Below, in pieces: positions 20,414-32,242 of a stretch of 64,000 bases of DNA. A program made the translations under genes and the position numbers. The notes below the pieces were generated by a model, which was given only the letters and a program-made list of their open reading frames with translations, had not been told where the DNA came from and searched no databases. The number at the start of each line of letters is the position of its first letter. Within the stretch, counting starts at the first letter, position 1. The DNA comes from Scilla litardierei (Eukaryota > Streptophyta > Magnoliopsida > Asparagales > Asparagaceae), in NCBI GenBank assembly GCA_030789695.1, contig JAULAV010009399.1:1-64000 (forward strand), read 5' to 3'.

Positions 20414-22302
20414 TCTATTATATAATGCATGACCTTTGTCCTAGATGGCAGTTTTGTCCTACGTGTCTCAATTTTGACCTACGTGTCTCCAAAATTATGA
20501 CTAGGATAATCTACTCACACACAATTATTTAAAACTGAGTTTTGAAAAAACAGCGGTTCCAACTTTGGATCCTACGACTGTTTTGAAAAGGAACGGTTCT
20601 AAAAAATAAAAACCTGTTGTCTTCAATTCCCGTGCCCTCATTTACAAGTTCTCAACAATTCCCAACAACAACCTGTTGTCTTCAATTCCCACTAACAAAC
20701 CGTTCTCTTCATCCTTCAACATTCATCCCATAAACGTAACTCATCTGCGACGTCCTCGATTCAAGACGTCCTCTGGTACTCTCCTCTCTCTCTCTCTCTC
20801 ACAATTTCATTCATTAATTTCTGATCCCTAGGGTTTCGGTTAATTTTTGACATTTTTTGATTAATTTTTGACATTTGAAATCAATGTTTGGCATTTGTTT
20901 TTCATGTTCGAAATCAACGCTTTCTTAAAGTAACTGACCTTTTGAGTGTTTAGGTTTCATTTTTTGGCATTTGTCTGTTTATGTGAATTACTCTACATTT
21001 TTTGGGTAGAGGAAATGTCTTTTTTATGTAGTTCCCCAGTAGTTCCCCAGTTAATTTCATTCTTAAAGTTACTGACCTTATTTAGGACCATGCCAATGAA
21101 TTATTTGAAACTTTTTACCAGTTTAGCATTAATTTAATAAGCACCAGTTCAGCATTAATTAATTTAATAAGCACTTTATTTATGATGGCTCCTCAGCATT
21201 AATTTAATTATTTGAATCATTTATGATGGTCCTCATTGAATTATTCACTGTGTTGATTTGCATGGTCCTCATGTAATAATGCTAATGAAAAGTGCCTTTG
21301 ATTACCAGTTTAGCATTATTCGTTTAGGACCGTGCAAATGAACACGATCCAATTATTTTTTTTAGGATTAGCCCAGGTGAACACGATCTAATTTGTTAAA
21401 CAGTTTAGCATTATCATTATCATTATCATTATGATAAACTGTTTAGGATTAGCAGCTTACCATTATCATTAGCATTATGACTGTGCATGGGTTACCCTAT
21501 CTAAAGTACACAGACTTCGACAAATTGAGTTTCAATAGGCAGATTGAGTTTCAAATTTTTGATGATTGAGTTCCAAAGGGCACTTTTCATTTAACTGATT
21601 GAGTTCCAACTGATTTTGTTCCAAAGTGAACTGTTCCAAAGGGATTAAAATCAACTAAACATAAAAAATTTCCATTTCATGTCAACTAAACATAAAAATG
21701 CGACAAAAAACTTCTTGCTGGAGGTTATTTTTAATTGATAGAGATTTTGACAGACTGCTCACACTTATATCCAGATTAGACATGCAACCAAGAACAAAGA
21801 TAATTCAACAAGCTTGATGCCAAAGAGGACACAATTCTTTCCAATTCTAATTGGGAGTTGTGAGTGGGGATATCGCTCAATTTTTTTAATTGTGAGTTGT
21901 GCGTGGGGATTTCACATTATTCTAATTCTAATTGATGCCAAACATGCCACGATTTGATATCACTCAATTAAGAGGACACACGCTTAATTGATATAATTTC
22001 TTCCCAATCCTGTTTTAATGGTAGTTTACAGTAAACGTTGGGCGGAAACATACAGATAGCAACACAATTCCCTAAGGTTAGATTTTCTTTGATATGGTTG
22101 TATAGGAAAGATAACAAGCTACCTTTCTGAGTGCCAAAAATAATGATCTCCCATTTGAAAAAAAATGTCTTAATTGGAGGAATAAAAATGCATTTGGGAG
22201 AGGATTATCATGTCACCATTTCACCCGTGCACTGACTGTCCTCCTCGGTTGCGCACTCGGGAGACGACCTTCGCCGTGCCCTATGGGCACGGGTTATGAC
22301 TA

Positions 22303-22303
<1 letters not shown>
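20414..22303 (+). mobile_element. Complete non-autonomous Helitron, 1890 bp, plus strand
   Basis: Host A at 20413 is followed by TCTATTATATAATGC. The right end is hairpin GTGCCCTATGGGCAC, spacer GGGTTATGA, CTAG, then host T at 22304 inside the TA tract of the Tekay LTR. Near the 5' end are repeats of TTTGTCCTACGTGTCTC. Around 20770-20850 a CT-repeat and CCCTAGGGTTTCGG resemble a plant 5' leader and may be captured gene DNA. No protein is encoded. Confidence 0.75.
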
Positions 22304-22361
<58 letters not shown>

Positions 22362-23880
22362 TATAAATTAGTATAAAAAGAATAACAATATAATGTTTAA
22401 CATAAAAATATAACCAGTAAGTAGTTTTTATATATTAATAAGTTAGTATAATATATAAGTTAGTTTACTACATTATGTAGTTATGATGTAGGATATATAC
22501 GTATTAGTTTTATATTAGTTTATATTTTAAGGAAACTGAATAATATAATTATCTAAAAACAAACATCATGTAAATTATATAAGCAATGTTTTGTAGTAAC
22601 TAATTGTTGTTGATTGAGAACACTTAACGTCGCTAATCTAATGACGCGGAAAACGTCTGTGCCTTCCGTACAAACTCATCGACACCAGAGTCTAAAACAC
22701 AGGCAAGTGTGCAATTTAATACACGTTGTAAATGTTGTTCATTTAGACGCTTTTACACTTAACTAGTTCTATATGACTTAAACTGTGATATCTTGTACAC
22801 AGAATGCCATGTGACACAATGACACTAAAACCCCTTATACGCACTTTTGTGAATTGCTTGACTAGAATCCACGTGCGTGTGTGTGGACATCATTAAGTAG
22901 AATGATAACGTCTTGTTACGTCAGGAAATGCAATACCTACAGAAAGTACATGAAATACGTGAATAACTTGATAATCATAGAACTTGATAGCCGGTTTGGC
23001 TAAATCATAGACATGCGTGCCAAGATTTGGATATTCCTGTGGGCCGGTTGGCTAGTCTGGCTCTGTCCAGTATATAACTCATTATGGCCGGTTGGCTGAT
23101 TCTGGCTCGTGGTCTAGAAAGTACACGTGGATGGGGTTGGGTTCGCGTGCACTAGCCGGTAGTAAAAGGGTCGCCTTCGGGGACATTTGAAGGTGGATTC
23201 ACTTACTAGCCGTCTAAAGACGAAACCTTAGTCACAGAATTGCACACACAATTAAACAACTTGAAAATGATGTATCAAACATGTTAACTTATAGAACTGA
23301 TGTTGTTTTATTTAAAATTGAACTGCCATGTTTCCATTTATAACAGAACTGTCATGCTAGTGTAAACTTTTACAATTGCTTTAGCTGACATGTATAATAT
23401 GTTGCAAATCTTGCCAAGGGTCCCACTCTTAACCATAACTTGCCAAGGACCCTTACTGACATACATTTCATGTTGTTTGAAATGTATGTCTGATCACGAG
23501 ACATGGTACACGGAGGACGAGTTGTTTGATCAGACCGATCTGTTGGACCAGGAGTACGTCGACTAAGAGGTTCTCCCCACAGAGGACTAGTCACCGAGAT
23601 TCTCCAACTGCTGCTTAGAGTTTTATTTCTGCTTTTCTGTTAGGTGTGTACCCACTTTTGTAGACTTTACTTGTTGGTCATGCTTGGGGCTTTATTTCTT
23701 TGTGTACTTTCTTTTGGACGTTGGCTTAATTTATAATTATCTCTGTTGTTCTGATTGCAAGCAAGAATCTGTGTTGGTTGGTATTCACAGACGCTTATTG
23801 GGCTTAAGTGTCACCGCTTCAGCCCATGCGAACCCGCTCGCGTCCTTGCTCCCAAGTATTATAGGAAGCGGGGCGTGACA
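22304..23880 (+). mobile_element. 5' LTR of the Tekay-like element, second segment
   Basis: Resumes in a TA tract and matches 37440-39746 of the 3' LTR to the end GGGGCGTGACA, apart from the hAT-type insertion there. It contains uninterrupted GTGATATCTTGTACAC, the empty site for that insertion. No standard primer-binding site is clear after 23880. Confidence 0.85.
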
Positions 23881-24008
23881 AGTTATTGTGGTGGCCCATG
23901 CAGGTCGTGCATAATGCAAAACTCAGAATAATGGAAATACTAACATTAGCCAAAACGTCTGGATTTAACTTGTACATGGAAATTTACCCGAGTTTTTCTT
24001 GTTTCGGT

Positions 24009-25143
24009 ATGGCAGGAGGACACAACACCCGGAACGGGAATGGAGCCAGTGGTAGTGGTACTGTCGACATCAATGAAGCCGTAGAGTCATGAGAGGAATG
24101 TTGGAGATCCAGCAGCAGCTGATCTAGCAGTGCCAGCAACCTGCTCAGATCGCACCACCGCCACTCCGAGCTGAACCTGGAGTGAAGCAATTCCATGAGT
24201 TGAAACCCAATAGCTTCTCTGGAAAGGAAGGGCCATTGGATGCTGAAGAATGGGCCCAAGGTACTGAAGATTAGCTGAGTATTGCATGTATCCCTCAGGC
24301 TGGATGGGTTTATGTAGCAAAGCTCCAGCTGACTGACAATGCAAGAAGCTGGTGGCAACTGGAAGAGCGACGTTTAATCAGACCGATCTCTTGGGACATG
24401 TTTCGGGAACGGTTCAACGCCAAATGTTTTCCCAAGACTGCCAAAAGAGAACGTCAGCGGCATTTTGCCAATCTGGTCCAGGGAGACAGGACCGTTGACG
24501 AGTATGAGGCCGAGTTTGCTATGCTCAGCCGCTTTGCACCACATATGGTCGAAGACCCAAAAGATTGTGCCTTTCAGCTTCGCCAAGGCCTGAATCCCAA
24601 AGTTCAAGCCTCGAAGACCTCGACGAAGCTGACGACTCTTCAAGACATATTGGATGCGGCATCAGTCATGAAGTTGTGGCGAGACTTCCAGTGGGACCTC
24701 CAGCTGGAGGAAGCAAGCGTCCCATGGAGCCGCCTAGGATGGTGCCCAGAGGAAATTTTTGGCCTCCCCAGACCACACAGTTCATGAAGCTAGCTCCTCA
24801 TGTCGACCGATCATAGCTGACATGCTATTTCTGTGGGAAGACTGGACACCAGAAGAAGGATTACAGGAGGATGTTGAATCAATGCCTGATCTGCGGATCA
24901 TCTGCACATGCTGCGAGGGACTGCCCCTACAGCAAGGACCGTCGAGCACCTACTGGAGTACCTGGATCTATTCAGCGAGCAGTGCATGCACCTGTTCAGC
25001 GAGGAGCACATGGACCTGCTCAGTGTGGATCGCCTCTGGTTCCACAGAACTGGGCCTATCAGCAAGCCAATCAGCCGAAGCGCCAGGCATTCATGATCAC
25101 AACTGCAGTAGCTGAGGCTGAGGACAAAGTGATCACAGGCTAG
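24009..25143 (+). pseudogene. gag: Gag of the Tekay-like element, broken
   Basis: Starts at ATG (MAGGHNTRNGNG) and frameshifts after about 27 residues. Capsid-type sequence follows in other frames: FHELKPNSFSGKEGP, LDAEEWAQ (then a stop where Trp is usual), LTDNARSWWQLEE, ISWDMFRERFNAKCFP, FANLVQGDRTVDEYEAEF and LRQGLNPKVQ. Two zinc knuckles follow: CYFCGKTGHQKKDY, whose last Cys has become Tyr, and CLICGSSAHAARDC, complete. Gag packages the element's RNA into virus-like particles. At least two frameshifts and one stop make it non-functional. Confidence 0.8.
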
Positions 25144-25419
25144 TATTTCTTATTTCTCTTATAATCATGCTTGTTAGTTAGATTCCCTTGCTAAGTTTAT
25201 TATTATTATCATCTTAGGTGTTATCTTAGTGGCCTCCCACCCAGCTCTGACTTTTATTTGATTCCGGAGCTTCTCTGTGTATTATATCCCAGAAGTTCGT
25301 GGTTAAGCACTCGATTCCTGCCTACCCACTTCCCTAGAGATGGAATATCACAACCGAAAGTGGCGTGGTGAGTGTTACCTCAGGATGCAAATCATGTCAT
25401 TTAGTGATTTACGGATATG

Positions 25420-26015
25420 AGCTCTATGCAGACTTCATGGTCCTGGACACGCCCAACTTTGATGCTATACTCGGTATGGATTGATTAGGGACTTCTATTC
25501 TACTATCGACTATCACAAGAAGAAAGTAGTATGTGAGATTCCCGACCATCCGATGTTTGAATTCATCAGTGGTAGTCGCTCGCTCGGACCTATCAGATTT
25601 CAGGCCCAGCCGAACGAAGTGATCCTCGCATCTATGCAAGTCGAACGGGAGAAGCCTGTAGTGGTTCGAGACTTCGAAGATGTATTTTCGAAAGGTATTT
25701 CTGGATTGCTGCCTGACCGAGCTCTGGAATTCAGTATCGACCTAATGCCGAATACTCAACCGATCTCGAAGGTGCCTTACCGTATGGAACCAGTAGAACT
25801 TGAAGAGCTACGGAAGCAGTTAGACGACCTGTTGCAGAAAGGATTCATCCATCCCATTGTGTCTCCCTGGGGTGCCCATGTTCTGTTGGTCAAGAAGAAA
25901 GATGGATCGAGGATAATGTGCATGGATTATCGGGATCTGAACAACGTTACTGTGAAGAATAAGTACCCGTTACCCTGCATCGATGATATCTTTGATCGAC
26001 TCGGTGGATCGCGAG
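25420..26015 (+). pseudogene. pol: Pol of the Tekay-like element, part 1 (protease end and RT start)
   Basis: The protease is mostly lost to stops; its end survives as [12 protein letters not shown]. After a frame change comes [16 protein letters not shown] and then [72 protein letters not shown] and [14 protein letters not shown]. It stops at the target duplication GCGAG (26011-26015) of the nested Tat-type element and resumes at 33361 with [14 protein letters not shown], restoring the standard RT motif. Confidence 0.85.
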
Positions 26016-27128
26016 TGTTTCTGCTATTTTTCGCAGAAACATTGATAGTACGGAGAGAGCGTGGTCAGCGCGGTCAAAAAAGGGGGACACACGGGACCCA
26101 CGTGTTGTCGTGGTTGTCACGTGAGACAGAGATGACCCGTGGGGTCGGCCGGCGGTGCATTCACTCGAGCGGGTAGGGCTGGATCTGATCTTTAGCGCGC
26201 CGAGGGGTAGCCTCGGCGGGACGATAACCTCCGGGATCGGTTGAAGGCGGAGTCGCTCGGTGAGAGACGCGCGGATCCTCGCGTCGGCTCGGCGAGGGGT
26301 AGCCTCGGCAGAGCGACGTCCTCGTGGTGGTGGAGGCGAACGGGCTCGGGGACGAGGGAACTCGGCTCCAGCTGTGATGGCGCGAAGGGGTAGCCTCGGC
26401 GCCATAGGATCTCCTGGACCTGAATAGACGATAGAGCTCGTCAGGGGGGTCGGACCTTGGTTCCGACCAATTCCCCTCCGATGCCTAAGTCAGAACGGAT
26501 CTGTGTAAGGGCTCGGTGGGATCGAGTATGTCTCGCGGAGAGACCGATACCCGATCCTCGGGCCGAGTTATGGAGGAGAAATATTGAGGTGGAAGAAGGA
26601 GTAAAAGTGTTTGTATGCGATACCATTGTTCTCGATCGCGAAAACCCCCTGGCGATGATGCCTCCCCCCTCTTCATATAGGCGAGTCCCATAGTAATCGG
26701 CCATGATGAGACATCATGGTCGATATTGATGAGGTCGTGCTAATGGGGAATGTTGACCCCAATAATTGCCATGATTTATGGAGGGATAAATGCCATGAAG
26801 GTGGAGTGATGGCATTGAAAGTGGCCGCCATCATTGGCGAGTCATGGCCATGAAGTCGGTTGTCATATTTGGCGAGCCATGAAGGTGGCTGCCATAATTG
26901 GCAGTTCATGATGGCACGTGGCGGCTGCCATATTTGGCGAAGGCTTCCTCGATTTGGGCCCCGATTTTCTCCACTACAGAAGTGGGCAATCTCTTGGGCC
27001 TTCGTCGTGGGTGGAGAAACGCGACCCGCCCGTAAGATCCTTGGGCCAGAGCCCGAGGCCGTAGTTTGGCTGGTTGACTGGTCGTGGTTGACTTGGCTCC
27101 TCCGGACCCGGTCAAAATAGTCGTATCA
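26016..27128 (-). repeat. 3' LTR of the nested Tat-type element
   Basis: Outer edge AAACA-type terminus at 26016, inner edge TGATACGAC on the minus strand at 27128. GC-rich, with repeated GAGGGGTAGCCTCGGC motifs and, at 26700-26950, repeated GCCAT-rich motifs. A related truncated LTR is at 8121-8994. Confidence 0.9.
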
Positions 27129-27142
27129 ATTGCCCCCATCTT
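27129..27142 (-). other. Polypurine tract of the nested Tat-type element
   Basis: The minus strand reads AGATGGGGGCAAT directly before the LTR start TGATACGAC. A G-rich tract ending in GGGGGCA(AT) is typical of Tat-lineage elements. The same type of tract is found at 50507-50520. Confidence 0.75.
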
Positions 27143-27289
27143 CTGAGCTCTACCATTGTTGAGGTGGAGGTCGGGAGATGTAATATAATGGGGAAGAAGT
27201 TGCTCTTTCTGTAGAATTTGGTCCGTCCTGCGGAGTTGGCTAGTGACGATAGATCGTCGGTCCGAGATTCGTTCGGTTGCGAGGTGAGT

Positions 27290-27915
27290 CGCCCCTTGAC
27301 TTACGGCCGACGACGGAGTGGGTCGATCTGCTGGGGGAGTTGCCCCCAGCCTTACGATCGATCTCGTTCGTTTGGTGGCGAGGGGAGTTGCCCCTCGTCT
27401 TACGGCCGACGAAGGAGTGGGTCGATCTGCGGGGGGAGTTGCCCCCAGCCTTACGATCTATCTCGTTCGTTCGGTGGCGAGGGGAGTTGCCCCTCGACTT
27501 ACGGCCGACGAAGGAGTGGGTCGATCTGCTGGGGGAGTTGCCCCCAGCCTTACGATCGATTTCGTTCGTTCGGTGGCGAGGGGAGTTGCCCCTCGACTTA
27601 CGGCCGACGAAGGAGTGGGTCGATCTGCGAGGGGAGTTGCCCCCAGCCTTACGATCGATATCGTTCGTTCGGTGGCGAGGGGAGTTGCCCCTCGACTTAC
27701 GGTCGACGAAGGAGTGGGTCGATCTGCGGGGGGGAGTTGCCCCCAGCCTTACGATCGATCTCGTTCGTTCGGTGGCGAGGGGAGTTGTCCCTCGACTTAC
27801 GGCCAACGAAGGAGTGGGTCGATTTGCTGGGGGAGTTTCCCCCAGCCTTACGATCGATCTTGTTCGTTCGGTGGCGAGGGGAGTTGCCCCTCGACTTACG
27901 GCCGACGAAGGAGTG
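27290..27915. repeat. 100-bp tandem repeat with paired hairpins
   Basis: Six full ~100-bp periods plus ends, shown by ACTTACGGCCGACGAAGG at 27299, 27398, 27498, 27599, 27697, 27797 and 27897. Each unit holds two short palindromes: CTGGGGGAGTTGCCCCCAG and CGAGGGGAGTTGCCCCTCG. Because 100 is not a multiple of three, long ORFs run through in several frames on both strands (up to 349 codons). None looks like a protein gene. Confidence 0.9.
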
Positions 27916-28739
27916 GGGACCTTGCGAAGACTTTCGAAGATTCCATGGTGGCGCTCTGCAACTACTTCGCCCAGCTCGGGCGGATGCAGGAGTTGTTCGG
28001 CAAGCGGGGATCCAGTAGCTCGGTCGGAGGAGCGATCTGGATGCTTGAACTTGGACGGGGGTGCTTCGGCCAGATCGGCTCGACCATGGTCGGAGGAGTG
28101 GTGAACGCTCGAACCCGGACGGTGGTGCTTCGGCCAGATCGGCTCGGCCATGGTCGGAGGAGCGGTCTGTATGCTCAAACTCGGACAGTCGTGCCTCTGT
28201 CTGGCTTGCGAAGAGGGTTCGGCATGACCGGCAACTTGGCCTTGAGTTCGGATGATACTGGATCGAGCGTGTGCTTGGTCTCGACAACTTTCCTCAGATC
28301 TTGCGGTGATGAGTATCTCTCAGGTTTGATTTTGGAGATAAGTGGTAGCGTACATCTCCCCGCTTAGGCGACTCTTGGAGCGTTGATGCTGGAGTGTCAT
28401 TCGGGGGAGCTTGGAAGGCGAAGTGTCATTCGGGGGAGCTTGGAAGGCGAAGGTAGTAAGGTCCTCCTGTGTACGTTATCCTTGCCCCCTACGCGTCTGG
28501 GATTCACCCAAAAAAGGTGGCAAACTCGATCCGTCGGAAGTTTCATCGAGTTGGTGTAAGTCGACGGGCTCGGACCGAGGTAGGTCTGCTAGCTCGGCTG
28601 GTTCAACAGCTCCGTCGCAGTGGGGGTAACTTTGTAAGCTCGACAAGGTGGCTTGGCGTTGAGGCTCAGATACTTGGACTCGTCTGGTCGGCCTCCCCCT
28701 GGGTCGGCCTCCACTCGGATGGGTCGGCCTCGTCTAGAC

Positions 28740-28965
28740 ACAGCTCTAGTTCCCTTTCCAACTTCAGCTCCAGCTCTAGATTTTGTCTGGATCGTATCTC
28801 CCGCTTCTGCTCAAGTTCCAGCTCCGGCTCCGGCTCCATCTTTTGTCTGGATCCTTGCTCCAGCTCCAGCTCCGGCTCCGGCTCCATCTTTTGTCTGGAT
28901 CCTTGCTCCTGCTCCAGCTCCTGCTCTCGCTCCGGCTCCCGCTTTTGTCTGTTTGGCGGTACGAC
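28740..28965. repeat. Short tandem repeat rich in CTCCAGCTCCGG
   Basis: Repeats of CCAGCTCCGGCTCCGGCTCC and ATCTTTTGTCTGGATCC. Minus-strand frames read EPEPELELEQ and plus-strand frames APAPAP; these are repeat by-products. Confidence 0.85.
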
Positions 28966-29479
28966 CAAGGTAGCTCGGCAGGGGCGGCACAGTGATGGGA
29001 GCTCAGCCCATATGTTTGGTGATGGCAGCACGGTGTTGGTATGGCGGACGTCGAGACAATGGCCAGAGATGGTGGTAGGGCCATCGATGAAGGCCGAGTC
29101 GGGGCTAAGCCCGACGCTTGCGAGGGTCGTCGGTGCTGTCTCTTGTCTGAACTCGATCGAGATCTCATTCTTCTTGGCGACCTTGCCAGGCCACTCGTAG
29201 CCCCACGTCTTCCTGGCCCGTCCTCGGATCTAGACGCATTCCTTGCGCCTCTCCCTCAAGTTGGCCGAGGCCGCAATGCCGGTCGCCGTGTGATCCGGCG
29301 TTGTCGCGACCATGGCAGCCTTATCTACAAGCTTTTTGTGAGACATTTGTTGAAACCGGATGATGTGGCTTTTTATCACCATCTCGCAAGAAGTTTAAGA
29401 GAGGAGAATTGTTAGGGAAGCTCTTGTAGTTGTCTGATAGCACACAATTAATTAGCAAGGGGGAAGAGGACAGTTTGAC

Positions 29480-30225
29480 CTTTTTGCTGGGTCGGCTTCG
29501 GCCTCGGCCTCGGCCTGAACTGGTCGGCCTCGGACTCGGACTGGACTGGTCAGCCTCCTCTGGGGTCGGCCTCGGACTCGGACTGGACTGGTCAGCCTCC
29601 TCTGGGGTCAGCCTCGGCCTCCTCTGGGGTCAGCCTCGGCCTCCTCTGGGGTCGGCCTCGGCCTCGGCCTGAACTGGTCGGCCTCGGCCTCGGCCTGAAC
29701 TGGTCGGCCTCGGCCTCGGCCTGGACTGGTCGGCCTCCTCTGGGGTTGGCCTCGGCCTGGACTGGTCGGCCTCCTCTGGGGTCGCCTCGGCCTCGGCCTG
29801 AACTGGTCAGCCTCGGCCTCGGCCTGGACTGGTCGGCCTCCTCTGGGGTCGGCCTCGGCCTCGGCCTGAACTGGTCAGCCTCGGCCTCGGCCTGGACTGG
29901 TCGGCCTCCTCAGGGGTCGGCCTTGGCCTGGACTGGTCGGCCTCCTCTGGGGTCGGCCTCGGCCTCAGCCTGCACTGGTCAGCCTCGGCCTCGGCCTGGA
30001 CTGGTCGGCCTCCTCTGGGGTCGGCCTCGGCCTCGGCCTGAACTGGTCAGCCTCAGCCTCGGCCTGAACTGGTCGGCCTCGTCTGGGGTCGGCCTCAGCC
30101 TGGACTGGTCGGCCTCCTCTGGGGTCGGCCTCGGCCTCGGCCTGAACTGGTCAGCCTCGGCCTCGGCCTGGACTGGTCGGCCTCCTCAGGGGTCGGCCTC
30201 GGCCTGGACTGGTCAGCCTCCTTTT
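29480..30225. repeat. GGCCTC-rich minisatellite
   Basis: Tandem blocks of GGCCTCGGCCTGAACTGGTC, GGCCTGGACTGGTCGGCCTC and CTCTGGGGTC in shuffled order with a 6-bp sub-period (GGCCTC/GGCCTG). The 170-codon plus frame is a repeat artefact. Confidence 0.9.
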
Positions 30226-31031
30226 GGCGATGGTTGGGCTGACATCTTAGATCAGTGAGGATACGAGCCGCTACCAACGAAAGCCAGTAAGGCTCTGAAT
30301 AAGATCGCTCATTACATCCCAAGCACTTGGATATGGGGTGAGCTCGGAGACAGTTGTGTAATTCCATCTGTACCAAGAAATCGAGCCTGTAGTTTGCTCA
30401 TGCCCAACTCGATGTCACCGCACCCGGGTAATACCGAACCGGTCAAGTTGGGGTAGGTCCGAGGGGCATGTCCAAGGTACCGTCCCGTACGGTGGCCACA
30501 ACCATCTTCAGACTGTGAAACTCATTGTATGCCCATTGCAGGCAACACGGGTATCACCACCATTATCAAGTCCGCCTTCTTCTTGGTTGGAAGATGCCGC
30601 AGTACCCACCCACAACTCTGGTAAGGCTTGAGACCGAGAAGAAGTAGTGGATGACGAGCTCCACGAGACACACTACAGAAGAGATCATCCGGATGACGGT
30701 GGCCTTAGCTCGGGATCGGGGGAGGTCGCTGAAAGCGCAATGGTATCGGCACGTCCTATTCGATAAGGGGCTTCATCTGCTCCAAGATGTCCCTTCGGTG
30801 ATCTCCCATTCGCTTAGAGGAAGCGAATGGGCGTAGCCCCGTTTCCACCTAAAAACTCTGACACAGCCAATCGACATAAATAAATCCATCTCCATAGCCA
30901 AAGGGCAGGGATGAAGTTCACGGCAAATGCCGGCTCCCCCGGGGCCGATCTCACACACCAAAACAGCGGCGACGGACGAACCCCACGACAGACCCTCAGA
31001 GAGCAGATCCACCCGGGCCTATCCTGCCGAC

Positions 31032-31935
31032 TCAGCTGGGCACCCGAGCCTCCATGCCGCCCCTCCGAGCCTGCGGTGCCGGTGCGAGTGGAGGTACCAC
31101 TAGGGTTCCAGATGGCCTCGAGCTTACTGAAGGGCTCGTGGTTGCTATCGGTGGCGGCGGGCGCCACCGTGCTCGTTGTATCATGGCCCCTTTGGGTGTA
31201 GACGAAGGGGTCGCTGCTCTTTCTATAATGCCTGAGGTGGGAGCGGATGATCTCCGATCTCTTCTCCTTGGCCGGGTGTACGGATTCTGGGCCTGAAGCC
31301 TCCGAAAGGTTTCCTTGATGCTGACCTCGCCTTCGTTCTCTCCTACATCGCCGCCAGCATTTCTGCACTCCTCCGAGTCTTCCACTACATCGGGCTCATC
31401 GTTGAGATCTCCTTTGCCGATGGATCTTTCTCCTTCATGTAGAGCTCGGTCAGCTTCGGTCGAAAGTAGGTGGGGTCGGATTCTTTGGCTTGGAGCTCGG
31501 ATTCGAGCTCCTCGAAGGTGATCCGGGACATATAGATCCGAGACGAGATTCTTCTGCCCCGGTCGGCGTCGGACATTGACGGCTCCAACCTCTCCCTTCG
31601 CCGGAGTGGATGCTGATGAACTCGTCGGAGGGGCGATGGTGCGAACGTCTGATCTGATGCCCATCTCCCGGATCTCGGTGGCGTTGCCTCGACCTGAAGG
31701 GATCTGCTTATGGTCGATCGGAGAAGATGTCTTGAAGATGGTGGGTCCGACCGGAAGTTGAGTCAGCCTGTTTTGTTTTGAGCCAAGCATTTTGCGCACC
31801 GATGAAAGCTTTGCTTTGGTCGAGGGTGCCGCGCATTGCTTGTCATGTCTTGAATGGGCAAAGGCTTCTCCCATCAAGCTCTTGGGAGGCAAATTGGAGC
31901 TCGGTAGATCGTCGAGCTTCCGTTGAGGCCCGGAT
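31032..31935 (-). pseudogene. Gag-like N-terminal remnant of the nested Tat-type element
   Basis: The longest non-repetitive open frame inside the element on its sense strand, beginning about 300 bp after the primer site, where gag should start. No clear ATG opens it; the frame is open from about 31935. The product is basic and proline/serine-rich with no zinc knuckle, capsid homology or catalytic motif that I can see. Other minus frames nearby (31385-31588, VSDADRGRR-like) suggest frameshifts. Called gag-like from position alone. Confidence 0.4.
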
Positions 31936-32224
31936 CATCATCGGCCCCACCGTTCGCTTTTTCAACGTTTTCCTCAGAGAAGAAAATGGCATTGTTAATT
32001 TTCATTTCTTAGTTTCCCATTTAAACACTGCAGACTTGTGAAAGTGTTTTGGGAAATGTTCCGCAATTGAAATAATTAATTGAATGGAGAATCCAACAGA
32101 ATTAGAGAAGAGAAGGAAAGATTTCCCTTTCCTGATAAGCATCGCTCTGGGCGATGGATCCTGGGATTCGATCATTGGAACAAGTAATCGTCGGTGTGGT
32201 TGGCGACGTGGATGTCAACTCGAT

Positions 32225-32242
32225 CCCACAGACAGCACCAAA
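32225..32242 (-). other. Primer-binding site of the nested Tat-type element
   Basis: Directly after the minus-strand 5' LTR the sequence reads TTTGGTGCTGTCTGTGGGAT, close to the TTTGGCGCCGTCTGTGGG stretch found at this place in many plant Tat-lineage elements. This fixes the direction of the element. Confidence 0.7.

Noticed and set aside
27218..28367. ORFs up to 349 codons on both strands
   Set aside because: The 100-bp tandem array gives open frames in all directions; periodic peptides without a known fold and on both strands at once.
28666..30258. EPEPELELEQ and GLGLDWSASSG repeat proteins
   Set aside because: Encoded by short tandem repeats in a non-autonomous element; no start context or conservation to support translation.
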